From positions 1 through 64,000 of the forward strand of contig NZ_JNYQ01000011.1 in the NCBI RefSeq assembly GCF_000717245.1: 64,000 nucleotides of DNA. The letters are read 5' to 3'. The notes beneath the pieces are model-generated. The model was not told where the DNA came from. It did no database searches and saw only the letters and a list, made by a program, of their open reading frames with translations. Both the position numbers and the translations under genes were made by a program. This document shows positions 48,702 to 57,194 of this stretch, piece after piece. The first letter of the stretch is position 1. The number at the start of each line of letters is the position of its first letter. The stretch comes from Kitasatospora papulosa (GTDB taxonomy: Bacteria; Actinomycetota; Actinomycetes; Streptomycetales; Streptomycetaceae).

Positions 48702-50849
48702 ATGAGCGCAGAGGCCGCCAATCCAGGTGCTCCCCTTCGCAAGCGCGGTCGCGCACGGATCGATCTGCGCCGACTGGGCCGTGTCGCCCTGCTCGGGCCG
48801 GTCTCCCGTGACCGGCTCCCCGACGCCATCGGGCACGTGGCGGACGCGCACCGTGCGCACCACCCCGACGCCGACCTGGCCATCCTGAGCAAGGCCTACG
48901 TCCTCGCCGAGTCCTCCCACCGCGGCCAGATGCGCAAGAGCGGTGAGCCGTACATCACCCACCCCCTCGCCGTCACCCTGATCCTCGCCGAGCTCGGCGC
49001 CGAGACGACGACCCTGACCGCCTCGCTGCTCCACGACACGGTCGAGGACACCGAGGTGACCCTCGATCAGGTGCGGGAGGAGTTCGGCGACGAGGTCTGT
49101 TACCTGGTCGACGGCGTCACCAAGCTCGAGAAGGTCGACTACGGGGCCGCCGCCGAGCCCGAGACCTTCCGCAAGATGCTCGTCGCCACCGGGAACGACG
49201 TCCGTGTCATGTCGATCAAACTCGCCGACCGGCTGCACAACATGCGCACCCTCGGCGTCATGCGGCCCGAGAAGCAGGCCAGGATCGCCAAGGTCACCCG
49301 GGACGTACTCATCCCGCTCGCCGAACGCCTCGGCGTGCAGGCACTCAAGACGGAACTCGAGGACCTCGTCTTCGCGATCCTGCACCCGGAGGAGTACGAG
49401 CGCACCCAGGCCCTGATCTCCGCCTGGGAGGGCGCGCAGGACCCGCTCACGGAGATCGCCGACCGCGTCAGATCCACCCTGCGGGACGCCGGCATCAACG
49501 CCGAAGTGCTCATCAGGCCACGTCACTTCGTGTCCGTGCACCGGGTCAGGATCAAACGCGGCGAGATGCGCGGCACCGACTTCGGGCGGCTGCTCGTGCT
49601 CGTCGGGGAGGACGCCGACTGCTACGCGGTCCTGGGCGAACTGCACACCTGTTTCACGCCGGTGATCTCCGAGTTCAAGGACTTCATCGCCGCTCCCAAG
49701 TTCAACCTCTACCAGTCGCTGCACACGGCGGTCGTCGGCTCCGAGGGCGCGGTCGCCGAAGTCCTCATCCGTACGCACCGGATGCACAAGGTCGCCGAGG
49801 CCGGTGTCGTCGCCCTCGGCAATCCCTACACCCAGGACGGCACCGCCGCCGCACAGCAGCTGGAACCCGCGGACGGCGAACGTGCCGACCCGACCAGGCC
49901 CGGCTGGCTCTCCCGGCTCCTGGACTGGCAGGAGTCGGCCACCGACTCCGACACCTTCTGGGCCACGCTCCGTGCCGACCTCGCGCAGGACCGGGAGATC
50001 ACCGTCTTCCGCACCGACGGAGGGACGCTGGGCCTGCCCGCGGGCGCCAGCTGCGTCGACGCCGCCTACGCGCAGTACGGTGACGAGGCCCACGGCTGTA
50101 TCGGGGCCCGCGTCAACGGCCGGCTGGCCACCCTCAGCACCGCACTGAACGACGGCGACACCGTTCAGCTGCTGCTCGCCCAGGACGCCTCGTCCGGTCC
50201 CTCCCCGGAGTGGCTCGACCACGCGCGCACCCCCGCCGCCCGGATCGCGATCACCCGGTGGCTCGACGCCCATCCCGACGGCGCGCAGGGGCCTCAGAAG
50301 AGCCGGCCCGACGCACCGAAACCCCAGGCGCAGCCGGCCGATGACGCGGCGGGCACCCGGAGCCGGGCCGCCGACCGGGCGGCGGGCGTGGTCGTCGACA
50401 TGCCGGGGGCACCGGTCCGGCTCGCCGGATGCTGCACTCCCGTCCCGCCCGACACCATCATCGGTTTCACCGTGCGCGGTGGGGCGGTCACGGTGCACCG
50501 GGAGGAGTGCCCGGCGGTGGCCCGCATGCGAGGGACCGGCCGGGCGGCCGTCGGGGCCCGCTGGGACGATCCGGGCGACTGGAGCGGAACCACCGACTAC
50601 AAGGTCACCCTCGTCGCGGAGTCCTTCGGGCGCCCCCGGCTCCTCGCCGACCTCACCGAGGCCATCGCCACCGCCGACGCGGCCATCGTCTCGGCGACCG
50701 TCGAGCCGCCCAGCGAACAGCGCGTCCGGCACACCTACACGCTGCAGCTGCCGGACGCGGCGGGACTGCCCGGCCTCATGCGGGCCATGCGCGACGTCCC
50801 CGGCGTGTACGACGTGAGCCGCGCCCAGCAGCCCGCCGCCACCGGCTGA
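48702..50849 (+). CDS. rshA: RelA/SpoT homologue RshA
   Basis: A 715-residue RSH protein. The HD hydrolase is intact (SSHRGQMRKSGEPYITHP, LLHDTVEDTEVT with His111-Asp112, LADRLHNMRTL). The synthetase region is recognisable (CYAVLGELHT, FKDFIAAPKFNLYQSLHT) but the segment after RGTDFGRLLVLV lacks the Arg of the canonical D-x-x-A-x-R motif, and the usual QIRT is LIRT. A TGS domain and a C-terminal ACT domain follow, with a Pro/Ala/Ser-rich insert between them. GGAGGTG precedes the ATG by five to six bases. Two RSH proteins exist in S. coelicolor; this location corresponds to RshA, not RelA. Hydrolysis seems the safer prediction. Confidence 0.88.
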   Translation: MSAEAANPGAPLRKRGRARIDLRRLGRVALLGPVSRDRLPDAIGHVADAHRAHHPDADLAILSKAYVLAESSHRGQMRKSGEPYITHPLAVTLILAELGAETTTLTASLLHDTVEDTEVTLDQVREEFGDEVCYLVDGVTKLEKVDYGAAAEPETFRKMLVATGNDVRVMSIKLADRLHNMRTLGVMRPEKQARIAKVTRDVLIPLAERLGVQALKTELEDLVFAILHPEEYERTQALISAWEGAQDPLTEIADRVRSTLRDAGINAEVLIRPRHFVSVHRVRIKRGEMRGTDFGRLLVLVGEDADCYAVLGELHTCFTPVISEFKDFIAAPKFNLYQSLHTAVVGSEGAVAEVLIRTHRMHKVAEAGVVALGNPYTQDGTAAAQQLEPADGERADPTRPGWLSRLLDWQESATDSDTFWATLRADLAQDREITVFRTDGGTLGLPAGASCVDAAYAQYGDEAHGCIGARVNGRLATLSTALNDGDTVQLLLAQDASSGPSPEWLDHARTPAARIAITRWLDAHPDGAQGPQKSRPDAPKPQAQPADDAAGTRSRAADRAAGVVVDMPGAPVRLAGCCTPVPPDTIIGFTVRGGAVTVHREECPAVARMRGTGRAAVGARWDDPGDWSGTTDYKVTLVAESFGRPRLLADLTEAIATADAAIVSATVEPPSEQRVRHTYTLQLPDAAGLPGLMRAMRDVPGVYDVSRAQQPAATG

Positions 50850-50944
50850 CCGCGGCCTCCCCTTGCCGCTGCCGGGCGACCCCGTTCGGGTGGTGCGGCG
50901 CGCGCCACTCCCGTGCGGACGGCGCGCGCTGGTAGCCGTAGTCC

Positions 50945-52462
50945 ATGCCGCTCACCTCCCGCCGACTGCGTGCAGCCCTGCTCGCCACCGCGTCGGTCAC
51001 CCTCGTCGCCGCCACCCTGCCCGCACCCCAGCCGCTCGGCATCGGCGACCGGCTGTTCCCCCACCTGGGCAACCCCGGTTACGACGTCCTCGCGTACGAC
51101 ATCTCACTCACCTACGGGGGCAGCAACACCGAGCCCCTCGACGCCGTCACCACCATCGACGCGCGGACCACCGCACCCCTGGACCGGATCAACCTGGACT
51201 TCACCCGCGGCACGGTCCGGTCCGTCGAAGTCGACGGCCTCGACTCCGAGTTCGCCGCCGCGGGCGAGGACCTCGTCGTCGACCCGCCCTCGCGGCTCCC
51301 CGCGGGGACGCCCGTGCGGATCACCGTGCGGCACACGAGTGACCCCTCGGGGGACAAGGACAACGGGGGCTGGGTCCCGACCTCCGACGGCCTGGCGATG
51401 GCGAACCAGGCCGACGCCGCCCACCGTGTCTTCCCCGGCAACGACCACCCCGCCGACAAGGCGTACTTCACCTTCCGTGTGACCGCGCCCAAGGAGTACA
51501 CGGTCGTCGCGGGCGGTCTGCCCACCGGGAGGCGGGAACACGGCGCATCGACCACCTGGACCTACCGCACCGAGCACCCGATGGCCACCGAACTGGCCCA
51601 GGTGTCCATCGGCCGCTCCGCCGTCCTGCGCCGCACCGGACCGCGCGGGCTGCCGGTACGCGACGTGGTGCCCGCGGCCGACCGGCGGAAGCTGGAGCCG
51701 TGGCTGAGGAAGACCCCGGCACAGCTGGCCTGGATGGAGGAGCAGGTCGGCCCGTACCCCTTCGAGACGTACGGGCTCCTGGTCGCCGACACCGAGACGG
51801 GGTTCGAGCTGGAGACCCAGACGCTCTCGCTCTTCGAACGCTCCCTGTTCACCGACGCGGGGCATCCCGAGTGGTACGTCGACTCGGTCATGGTGCACGA
51901 GCTCGCCCACCAGTGGTTCGGCAACAGCGTCTCCCCGCGGTCCTGGTCCGATCTGTGGCTCAACGAGGGACACGCCACCTGGTACGAGGCCCGCTACGCC
52001 GAGGAACACGCCCGGAAGCCGATGGAACGCCGGATGCGTGAGGCCTACAGCCGCTCCGACGCCTGGCGCGCCGCCGGCGGCCCGCCCGCCCGTCCCGACG
52101 CGCCCTCCCCCGATCACAAGATCAGCCTGTTCAGGCCGGTCGTGTACGACGGGAGCGCGCTCGTCCTGTACGCCCTGCGTGAGGAGATCGGCGACGCCGC
52201 GTTCGACCGCCTCGAGCGCACCTGGGTCCGGGTCCACCGGAACGGTTCGGCGACCACGCGGCAGTTCACGGACCTGGCGTCGGGAATCGCCGGGCGGGAT
52301 CTGACGGCGTTCTTCGACGGGTGGCTGTACGGGACCAGGACTCCGCCGATGCCCGGGCACCCCGACTGGCGCAGCGAGAAGCCCCGGAGCGCCGCGGGCG
52401 GCCGGATCCCCGCGCCGGCGGAGCACGGGCAGGACCCCCGGCGGGCACCGAAACCCGAGTGA
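50945..52462 (+). CDS. secreted M1-family zinc metallopeptidase
   Basis: A 505-residue exported peptidase. The N-terminus is a signal peptide (RRLRAALLATASVTLVAATL). The catalytic zinc site is HELAHQWFGNSV plus NEGHATWYEARYAEE further on. The exopeptidase motif usually GxMEN reads FELETQTLSLF. The C-terminus is Pro/Gly-rich. Substrates are probably peptides outside the cell. No ribosome site is obvious before the ATG. Confidence 0.9.
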   Translation: MPLTSRRLRAALLATASVTLVAATLPAPQPLGIGDRLFPHLGNPGYDVLAYDISLTYGGSNTEPLDAVTTIDARTTAPLDRINLDFTRGTVRSVEVDGLDSEFAAAGEDLVVDPPSRLPAGTPVRITVRHTSDPSGDKDNGGWVPTSDGLAMANQADAAHRVFPGNDHPADKAYFTFRVTAPKEYTVVAGGLPTGRREHGASTTWTYRTEHPMATELAQVSIGRSAVLRRTGPRGLPVRDVVPAADRRKLEPWLRKTPAQLAWMEEQVGPYPFETYGLLVADTETGFELETQTLSLFERSLFTDAGHPEWYVDSVMVHELAHQWFGNSVSPRSWSDLWLNEGHATWYEARYAEEHARKPMERRMREAYSRSDAWRAAGGPPARPDAPSPDHKISLFRPVVYDGSALVLYALREEIGDAAFDRLERTWVRVHRNGSATTRQFTDLASGIAGRDLTAFFDGWLYGTRTPPMPGHPDWRSEKPRSAAGGRIPAPAEHGQDPRRAPKPE

Positions 52463-52595
52463 CGGGCCGCGCGGGGACATGCCACTATCGACGCGTCGGC
52501 ACGGCGGCCGGCCGGTGGGGCGCCCCGTGGGGAATCTTCCGGCGGGGTCACGCGTTGTGACTGACGTAGCGGACATCTATCGACGTAAGGATCCA

Positions 52596-54107
52596 ATGAC
52601 CTCCTCTTCCTCCCTTCCCCAGGACGCGCAGAGCGCCACGGATGCGAACTCCGAGAGCTTCACCGAGAGCCTTCGGGCCGACGCCCTGATGGAAGAGGAC
52701 GTCGCCTGGAGCCACGAGATCGACGGAGAGCGGGACGGGGACCAGCTCGACCGCTCCGAGCGTGCGGCGCTGCGCCGTGTCGCGGGACTCTCCACCGAAC
52801 TCGAGGACGTCACCGAGGTCGAGTACCGACAGCTGCGCCTGGAGCGCGTGGTCCTCGTCGGTGTCTGGACGTCGGGGACCGTGCGTGACGCGGAGATCTC
52901 CCTCGCGGAGCTCGCGGCCCTCGCCGAGACGGCGGGCGCCCAGGTGCTCGACGCCGTGTTCCAGCGGCGCGACAAGCCCGACCCGGCCACCTACATCGGC
53001 TCGGGCAAGGCGCTGGAGCTGCGCGACATCGTTCTCGAGTCCGGGGCCGACACCGTCGTCTGCGACGGTGAGCTCAGCCCCGGCCAGCTGATCCATCTGG
53101 AAGACGTCGTCAAGGTCAAGGTGGTCGACAGGACCGCGCTGATCCTCGACATCTTCGCCCAGCACGCGAAGTCCCGCGAGGGCAAGGCGCAGGTGTCGCT
53201 GGCACAGATGCAGTACATGCTCCCGCGCCTGCGAGGCTGGGGTCAGTCGCTCTCCCGTCAGATGGGCGGCGGCGGTTCCAGCGGCGGTGGCGGCATGGCC
53301 ACCCGTGGTCCCGGTGAGACCAAGATCGAGACGGACCGGCGACGGATCCGCGAGAAGATGGCGAAGATGCGCCGGGAGATCGCGGAGATGAAGACCGGCC
53401 GGGAGATCAAGCGCCAGGAACGAAAGCGCAACAAGGTGCCTTCGGTGGCCATCGCCGGATACACCAACGCCGGGAAGTCCTCGCTGCTCAACCGGCTCAC
53501 CGGTGCGGGTGTCCTCGTGGAGAACGCCCTGTTCGCGACCCTCGACCCGACCGTGCGCCGGGCCGAGACGCCGAGCGGCAGGCTCTACACCCTCGCCGAC
53601 ACCGTGGGCTTCGTACGGCACCTTCCCCACCACCTGGTCGAGGCGTTCCGCTCCACCATGGAGGAGGTCGGCGACTCCGACCTCATCCTGCACGTGGTGG
53701 ACGGCGCACACCCGGTGCCCGAGGAACAGCTCGCCGCCGTGCGTCAGGTGATCCGGGAGGTCGGCGCGGTCGACGTACCCGAGATCGTCGTGATCAACAA
53801 GGCGGACGCGGCAGACCCGCTGGTGCTGCAGCGCCTGCTGCGCACCGAGAAGCACGCGATCGCGGTGTCGGCACGTACGGGCGCCGGTATCGACGAACTG
53901 CTGGCACTCATCGACGCCGAGCTTCCGCGCCCGTCCGTCGAGATCGAGGCGCTCGTGCCGTACACCCAGGGCGCGCTCGTCTCCCGGGTGCACGCCGAGG
54001 GTGAGGTCCTCTCCGAGGAGCACACCCCGGAGGGCACGATCCTCAAGGCACGGGTCCACGAGGAACTGAGCGCCGACCTCGGGATGTTCGCACCGGTCGC
54101 CCACTGA
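52596..54107 (+). CDS. hflX: ribosome-associated GTPase HflX
   Basis: A 503-residue GTPase that splits stalled ribosomes under stress. An acidic N-terminal extension, the HflX N-domain (DPATYIGSGKALELRDIV, SREGKAQVSLAQMQYMLPRL), the Gly-rich linker and the G domain are present: G1 AGYTNAGKSSLLNRL, G3 DTVGFVRHLP, G4 NKAD. The ATG has AAGGA five bases upstream; a GTG at 52557 would add 13 codons without a better site. A strong terminator follows. Confidence 0.94.
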   Translation: MTSSSSLPQDAQSATDANSESFTESLRADALMEEDVAWSHEIDGERDGDQLDRSERAALRRVAGLSTELEDVTEVEYRQLRLERVVLVGVWTSGTVRDAEISLAELAALAETAGAQVLDAVFQRRDKPDPATYIGSGKALELRDIVLESGADTVVCDGELSPGQLIHLEDVVKVKVVDRTALILDIFAQHAKSREGKAQVSLAQMQYMLPRLRGWGQSLSRQMGGGGSSGGGGMATRGPGETKIETDRRRIREKMAKMRREIAEMKTGREIKRQERKRNKVPSVAIAGYTNAGKSSLLNRLTGAGVLVENALFATLDPTVRRAETPSGRLYTLADTVGFVRHLPHHLVEAFRSTMEEVGDSDLILHVVDGAHPVPEEQLAAVRQVIREVGAVDVPEIVVINKADAADPLVLQRLLRTEKHAIAVSARTGAGIDELLALIDAELPRPSVEIEALVPYTQGALVSRVHAEGEVLSEEHTPEGTILKARVHEELSADLGMFAPVAH

Positions 54108-54118
54108 CACGACCGACG

Positions 54119-54156
54119 CGGAAGGCCGGGCTCCCCTCCGGGGGCCCGGCCTTCCG
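54119..54156 (+). terminator. hflX terminator
   Basis: A 12-bp perfect outer stem (54119-54130 with 54145-54156) continues inward with about five more pairs. It lies 11 bp after the hflX stop and also faces the convergent protease gene. Confidence 0.88.
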
Positions 54157-54224
54157 CGTGCTCACCGCTCAGCCGTGGGGCCCGGGTACGGCACGCGCCG
54201 TACCCGGGGCCCACGGTCGCCGTC

Positions 54225-55445
54225 CTACCGCCCCGCGTACTTCTTGCTCACGGCCTCGTAGACACCCTTGGCCTCCGTGCCCAGGCGCGGACCGGCCAGC
54301 CAGCCCGCCGTCACCGGGCCGATCGAGGTGTTGGAGACCAGGGCGGGCTTTCCGTCCTGCCCCTCCGCGACCCAGCCGCCACCGGAGGAACCACCCGTCA
54401 TCGTGCAGCCGATGCGGTACATCGTCGGCTGCGCCTCGAAGACCGCCAGGCGGCCCGGCCGGTCGGTGCACTGCAGCGCCTTCTGGCCGTCGTACGGCGG
54501 AGCCGCCGGGTAGCCGGTGGCCGTCATGCTGTCGATCTCCGGGACGGCGGGGGCGTTGAACTCGACCGGGAGGGCCGAACCGACGGTCTCCTCGAGGGAC
54601 TTGCCCGTCGAGCCCTTCTCCGGGGCGACCTGGAGTACGGCGAAGTCGTACGGAGCGCCCTGCCCGCCGGTCGCGGCGCCCTGGCTGATCCACTGGTCGG
54701 AGGTCTGCGCCCACTGGCCCCACCACACGCCGTACGGAGCGATCTGCTCCTTGGACGCGTTCTGCAGCTCGGCCGTCGACATGCCGGTGTCGTTGTACGA
54801 GGGCACGAAGGCGATGTTGCGGTACCAGCCGCCGTTCTTGCCCGCGTGCACGCAGTGGCCGGCCGTCCAGACCATGTTGGACCTGCCCGGGTGGGCCGGG
54901 TCCTGCACGACGGTCGCCGAGCAGACCATCGAACCCTCGGGGCCGTCGAACAGGAGCTTCCCGGACGCGGGGGCGCTGTCGTGGTACGGAGTCTTCAGGC
55001 CCGCCGCCTCGACCGGTGCGGGGGTCGGGTCCGTCACCCCCTCGTCGCCGGAGATGTCGTTGTCGACGGGGTTCTCCGGAGGCTTGTCGGCCTCGCGCAT
55101 CCGGTCCGGGTCCCAGAGGTCCTCGATGATCGGGTTGACGTAGTCCTTGGCCTCACGCAGCCAGGTGTCCTTGTCCCAGTTCTTCCACTCGCCGTCCCGC
55201 CACTCGTCGAGGTTGATCCCGTGTTCCTTGAGGCGGTCCTTGAGATCGTCCGGGATGGTGACCTTCCCGTCGGACGACTGGCCGGTGGAACTGCTCGGCT
55301 CACCGGTCGCGCCGTCCTCCTCCGGCCCGCAGGCGGTGGCGGTGAGCGTCAGGACAGCGGCGAGGGCGGCTGCGGCGAACACCCGGGGGGTGCGACCGGC
55401 GCTCCTCCCGCGGCGTGCTGTGTCGGTAGGGCGCATGGGTCGCAT
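54225..55445 (-). CDS. secreted lipoprotein trypsin-like serine protease
   Basis: A 406-residue exported protease. The signal peptide ends at a lipobox (TLTATACGPEE), so it is probably a surface lipoprotein. An acidic, Trp-rich linker (LDEWRDGEWKNWDKDTW) leads to an S1/glutamyl endopeptidase-like domain with the triad His in WTAGHCVH, Asp in PYDFAVLQ and Ser in MTGGSSGGGW. Cys residues flank both His and Ser regions. The ATG at 55445 was chosen because GGGGGA lies eight bases upstream. Divergent from the siderophore-type operon. Confidence 0.87.
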   Translation of the reverse strand: MRPMRPTDTARRGRSAGRTPRVFAAAALAAVLTLTATACGPEEDGATGEPSSSTGQSSDGKVTIPDDLKDRLKEHGINLDEWRDGEWKNWDKDTWLREAKDYVNPIIEDLWDPDRMREADKPPENPVDNDISGDEGVTDPTPAPVEAAGLKTPYHDSAPASGKLLFDGPEGSMVCSATVVQDPAHPGRSNMVWTAGHCVHAGKNGGWYRNIAFVPSYNDTGMSTAELQNASKEQIAPYGVWWGQWAQTSDQWISQGAATGGQGAPYDFAVLQVAPEKGSTGKSLEETVGSALPVEFNAPAVPEIDSMTATGYPAAPPYDGQKALQCTDRPGRLAVFEAQPTMYRIGCTMTGGSSGGGWVAEGQDGKPALVSNTSIGPVTAGWLAGPRLGTEAKGVYEAVSKKYAGR

Positions 55446-55774
55446 CTGGTGATCCCCCTGGGACTTCGTCACTGACGTCGGTACTGCACTGCGGACTCGG
55501 GGTGCGCGACACGGACGCGCCGCAACCGCACACACTTCTGAGCGGCGGCCCCCGCCCCCGGTGCGGCCTCCACTATGCCGGTGCCGATGGGGACGGCGTG
55601 CGGCAGGGCCACGGTTCCGCCTGCGCAAGGATCTTCCGATTTACCCGTGATCTCCCGCGTTCCGCGTCGTTGGTACGTACGGGGGACACCCGGACGGCGT
55701 TCATCGGCGCGGTCCGCCTTCGCGGGACCGTACGAATGGCAACCCAACTGTTACAGCAGGAGGACCGAACAGCC
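55446..55774. other. divergent intergenic region protease / siderophore operon
   Basis: A 329-bp region without a clear gene. I searched by eye for the actinobacterial iron box (TTAGGTTAGGCTAACCTAA-like) and saw none. CTGTTACAG (55748-55756), a short interrupted palindrome, lies just before the AGGAGG ribosome site. An in-frame ATG at 55736 would extend the aminotransferase by 13 codons, one of them TTA. Confidence 0.5.
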
Positions 55775-57166
55775 GTGGCCGTGACCGAACCAGCTCCGGT
55801 GGAACTCCCTCCTGCGCACGAAGGGATCCTGCGGCGTCAGGCCCTCCGTGAATCGGCCGCCCGCACCTACGCGCGGTCCCTGCCGATCGTGCCGGTACGC
55901 GCGCGCGGCATGACCATCGAGGGCGCGGACGGCCGGCGCTACCTCGACTGCCTCTCCGGAGCCGGGACCCTGGCCCTCGGCCACAACCACCCCGTCGTAC
56001 TCGAAGCCGTCAGGAAGGTCATCGACTCCGGCGCACCGCTGCACGTGCTGGATCTGGCCACCCCCGTCAAGGACGCCTTCACGACCGAGCTGTTCTCCAC
56101 GCTGCCCCGGGAGTTCGCCGACAACGCCCGGATCCAGTTCTGCGGCCCCGCGGGCACCGACGCCGTCGAGGCGGCTTTCAAGCTCGTCCGGGCGGCGACC
56201 GGACGCAGTGAACTCCTCGCCTTCACCGGCGCGTACCACGGGATGACCGCGGGCGCCCTCGCCGCCTCGGGCGGTGCCACGGACGTGCGGGTGACGAGGC
56301 TGCCCTTCCCGCACCGCTACCGCTGTCCCTTCGGCACGGGAGGAGAGCGGGGCGCCGACATCGCCGCGCGCTGGACCGAATACCTCCTGGACGATCCCAA
56401 GAGCGGCGTGCCGGAACCGGCCGCCATGATCCTCGAACCGGTCCAGGGCGAGGGCGGGGTGAATCCCGCCCCGGACAGCTGGATGCGCCGGATGCGGGAG
56501 ATCACCCGGGAGCGCTCCATCGCCCTGATCGCGGACGAGGTGCAGACCGGCGTCGGCAGGACCGGCACCTTCTGGGCGGTCGAACACAGCGGTATCGTGC
56601 CCGACGTGATGGTGCTCTCGAAAGCCATCGGCGGTTCGCTGCCCCTCGCTGTGATCGTCTACCGCTCGGAGCTCGACCTCTGGCAGCCGGGTGCGCACGC
56701 GGGCACCTTCCGGGGCAACCAGCTCGCCATGGCGGCCGGCGCCGCGACTCTCGCGTACGTACGGGAGAACCGGCTCGCCGAACGCGCGGGCACGCTGGGC
56801 GCGCGCATGCTCGCCGCACTCCAGGCCCTGAGCGCGGACCACCCGAGCATCGGCGACGTCCGGGGCCGCGGTCTGATGATCGGCATCGAGCTCGTCGACC
56901 CCGAGGCAGGGCCGCCGACCGTCACCGCGGAGAACGGCTCCGCCCCGCCGCCCGACCCCGCGCTCGCCACGGCTGTGCAGCAGGAGTGCCTGCGCAGAGG
57001 CCTCATCGTCGAACTCGGCGGTCGCCACGGCGCCGTGGTGCGGCTGCTCCCTCCCCTCACCCTCACCGACGAACAGGCGACGGCGGTCGTCGACCGTCTC
57101 GCCGACGCGCTGAGAGCGGCCGAGCGCTCGCCGTACCGCCGGGCCGCCGCCGGTCCGACCCGCTGA
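55775..57166 (+). CDS. diaminobutyrate--2-oxoglutarate aminotransferase (siderophore type)
   Basis: A 463-residue class III PLP aminotransferase of the RhbA/PvdH/EctB type, making L-2,4-diaminobutyrate from aspartate semialdehyde and glutamate. Typical words are LSGAGTLALGHNHPVV, QFCGPAGTDAVEAAFKL, GAYHGMTAGALAASG, LIADEVQTGVGRTG and the PLP Lys in VLSKAIGGSLPLAV. AGGAGG lies 11 bases before GTG 55775; an ATG at 55736 is the alternative start. It is the first of four consecutive same-strand genes with gaps of 28, 28 and 60 bp, forming an NIS-siderophore-like operon. Confidence 0.88.
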   Translation: MAVTEPAPVELPPAHEGILRRQALRESAARTYARSLPIVPVRARGMTIEGADGRRYLDCLSGAGTLALGHNHPVVLEAVRKVIDSGAPLHVLDLATPVKDAFTTELFSTLPREFADNARIQFCGPAGTDAVEAAFKLVRAATGRSELLAFTGAYHGMTAGALAASGGATDVRVTRLPFPHRYRCPFGTGGERGADIAARWTEYLLDDPKSGVPEPAAMILEPVQGEGGVNPAPDSWMRRMREITRERSIALIADEVQTGVGRTGTFWAVEHSGIVPDVMVLSKAIGGSLPLAVIVYRSELDLWQPGAHAGTFRGNQLAMAAGAATLAYVRENRLAERAGTLGARMLAALQALSADHPSIGDVRGRGLMIGIELVDPEAGPPTVTAENGSAPPPDPALATAVQQECLRRGLIVELGGRHGAVVRLLPPLTLTDEQATAVVDRLADALRAAERSPYRRAAAGPTR

Positions 57167-57194
57167 TCCCGGACCCCTCACAAGGAAGACCGCT

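Noticed and set aside
47229..50732. 1,167-codon minus-strand frame across miaA-rshA region
   Set aside because: It spans three well-supported + strand genes and their gaps; high GC leaves the complementary frame open.
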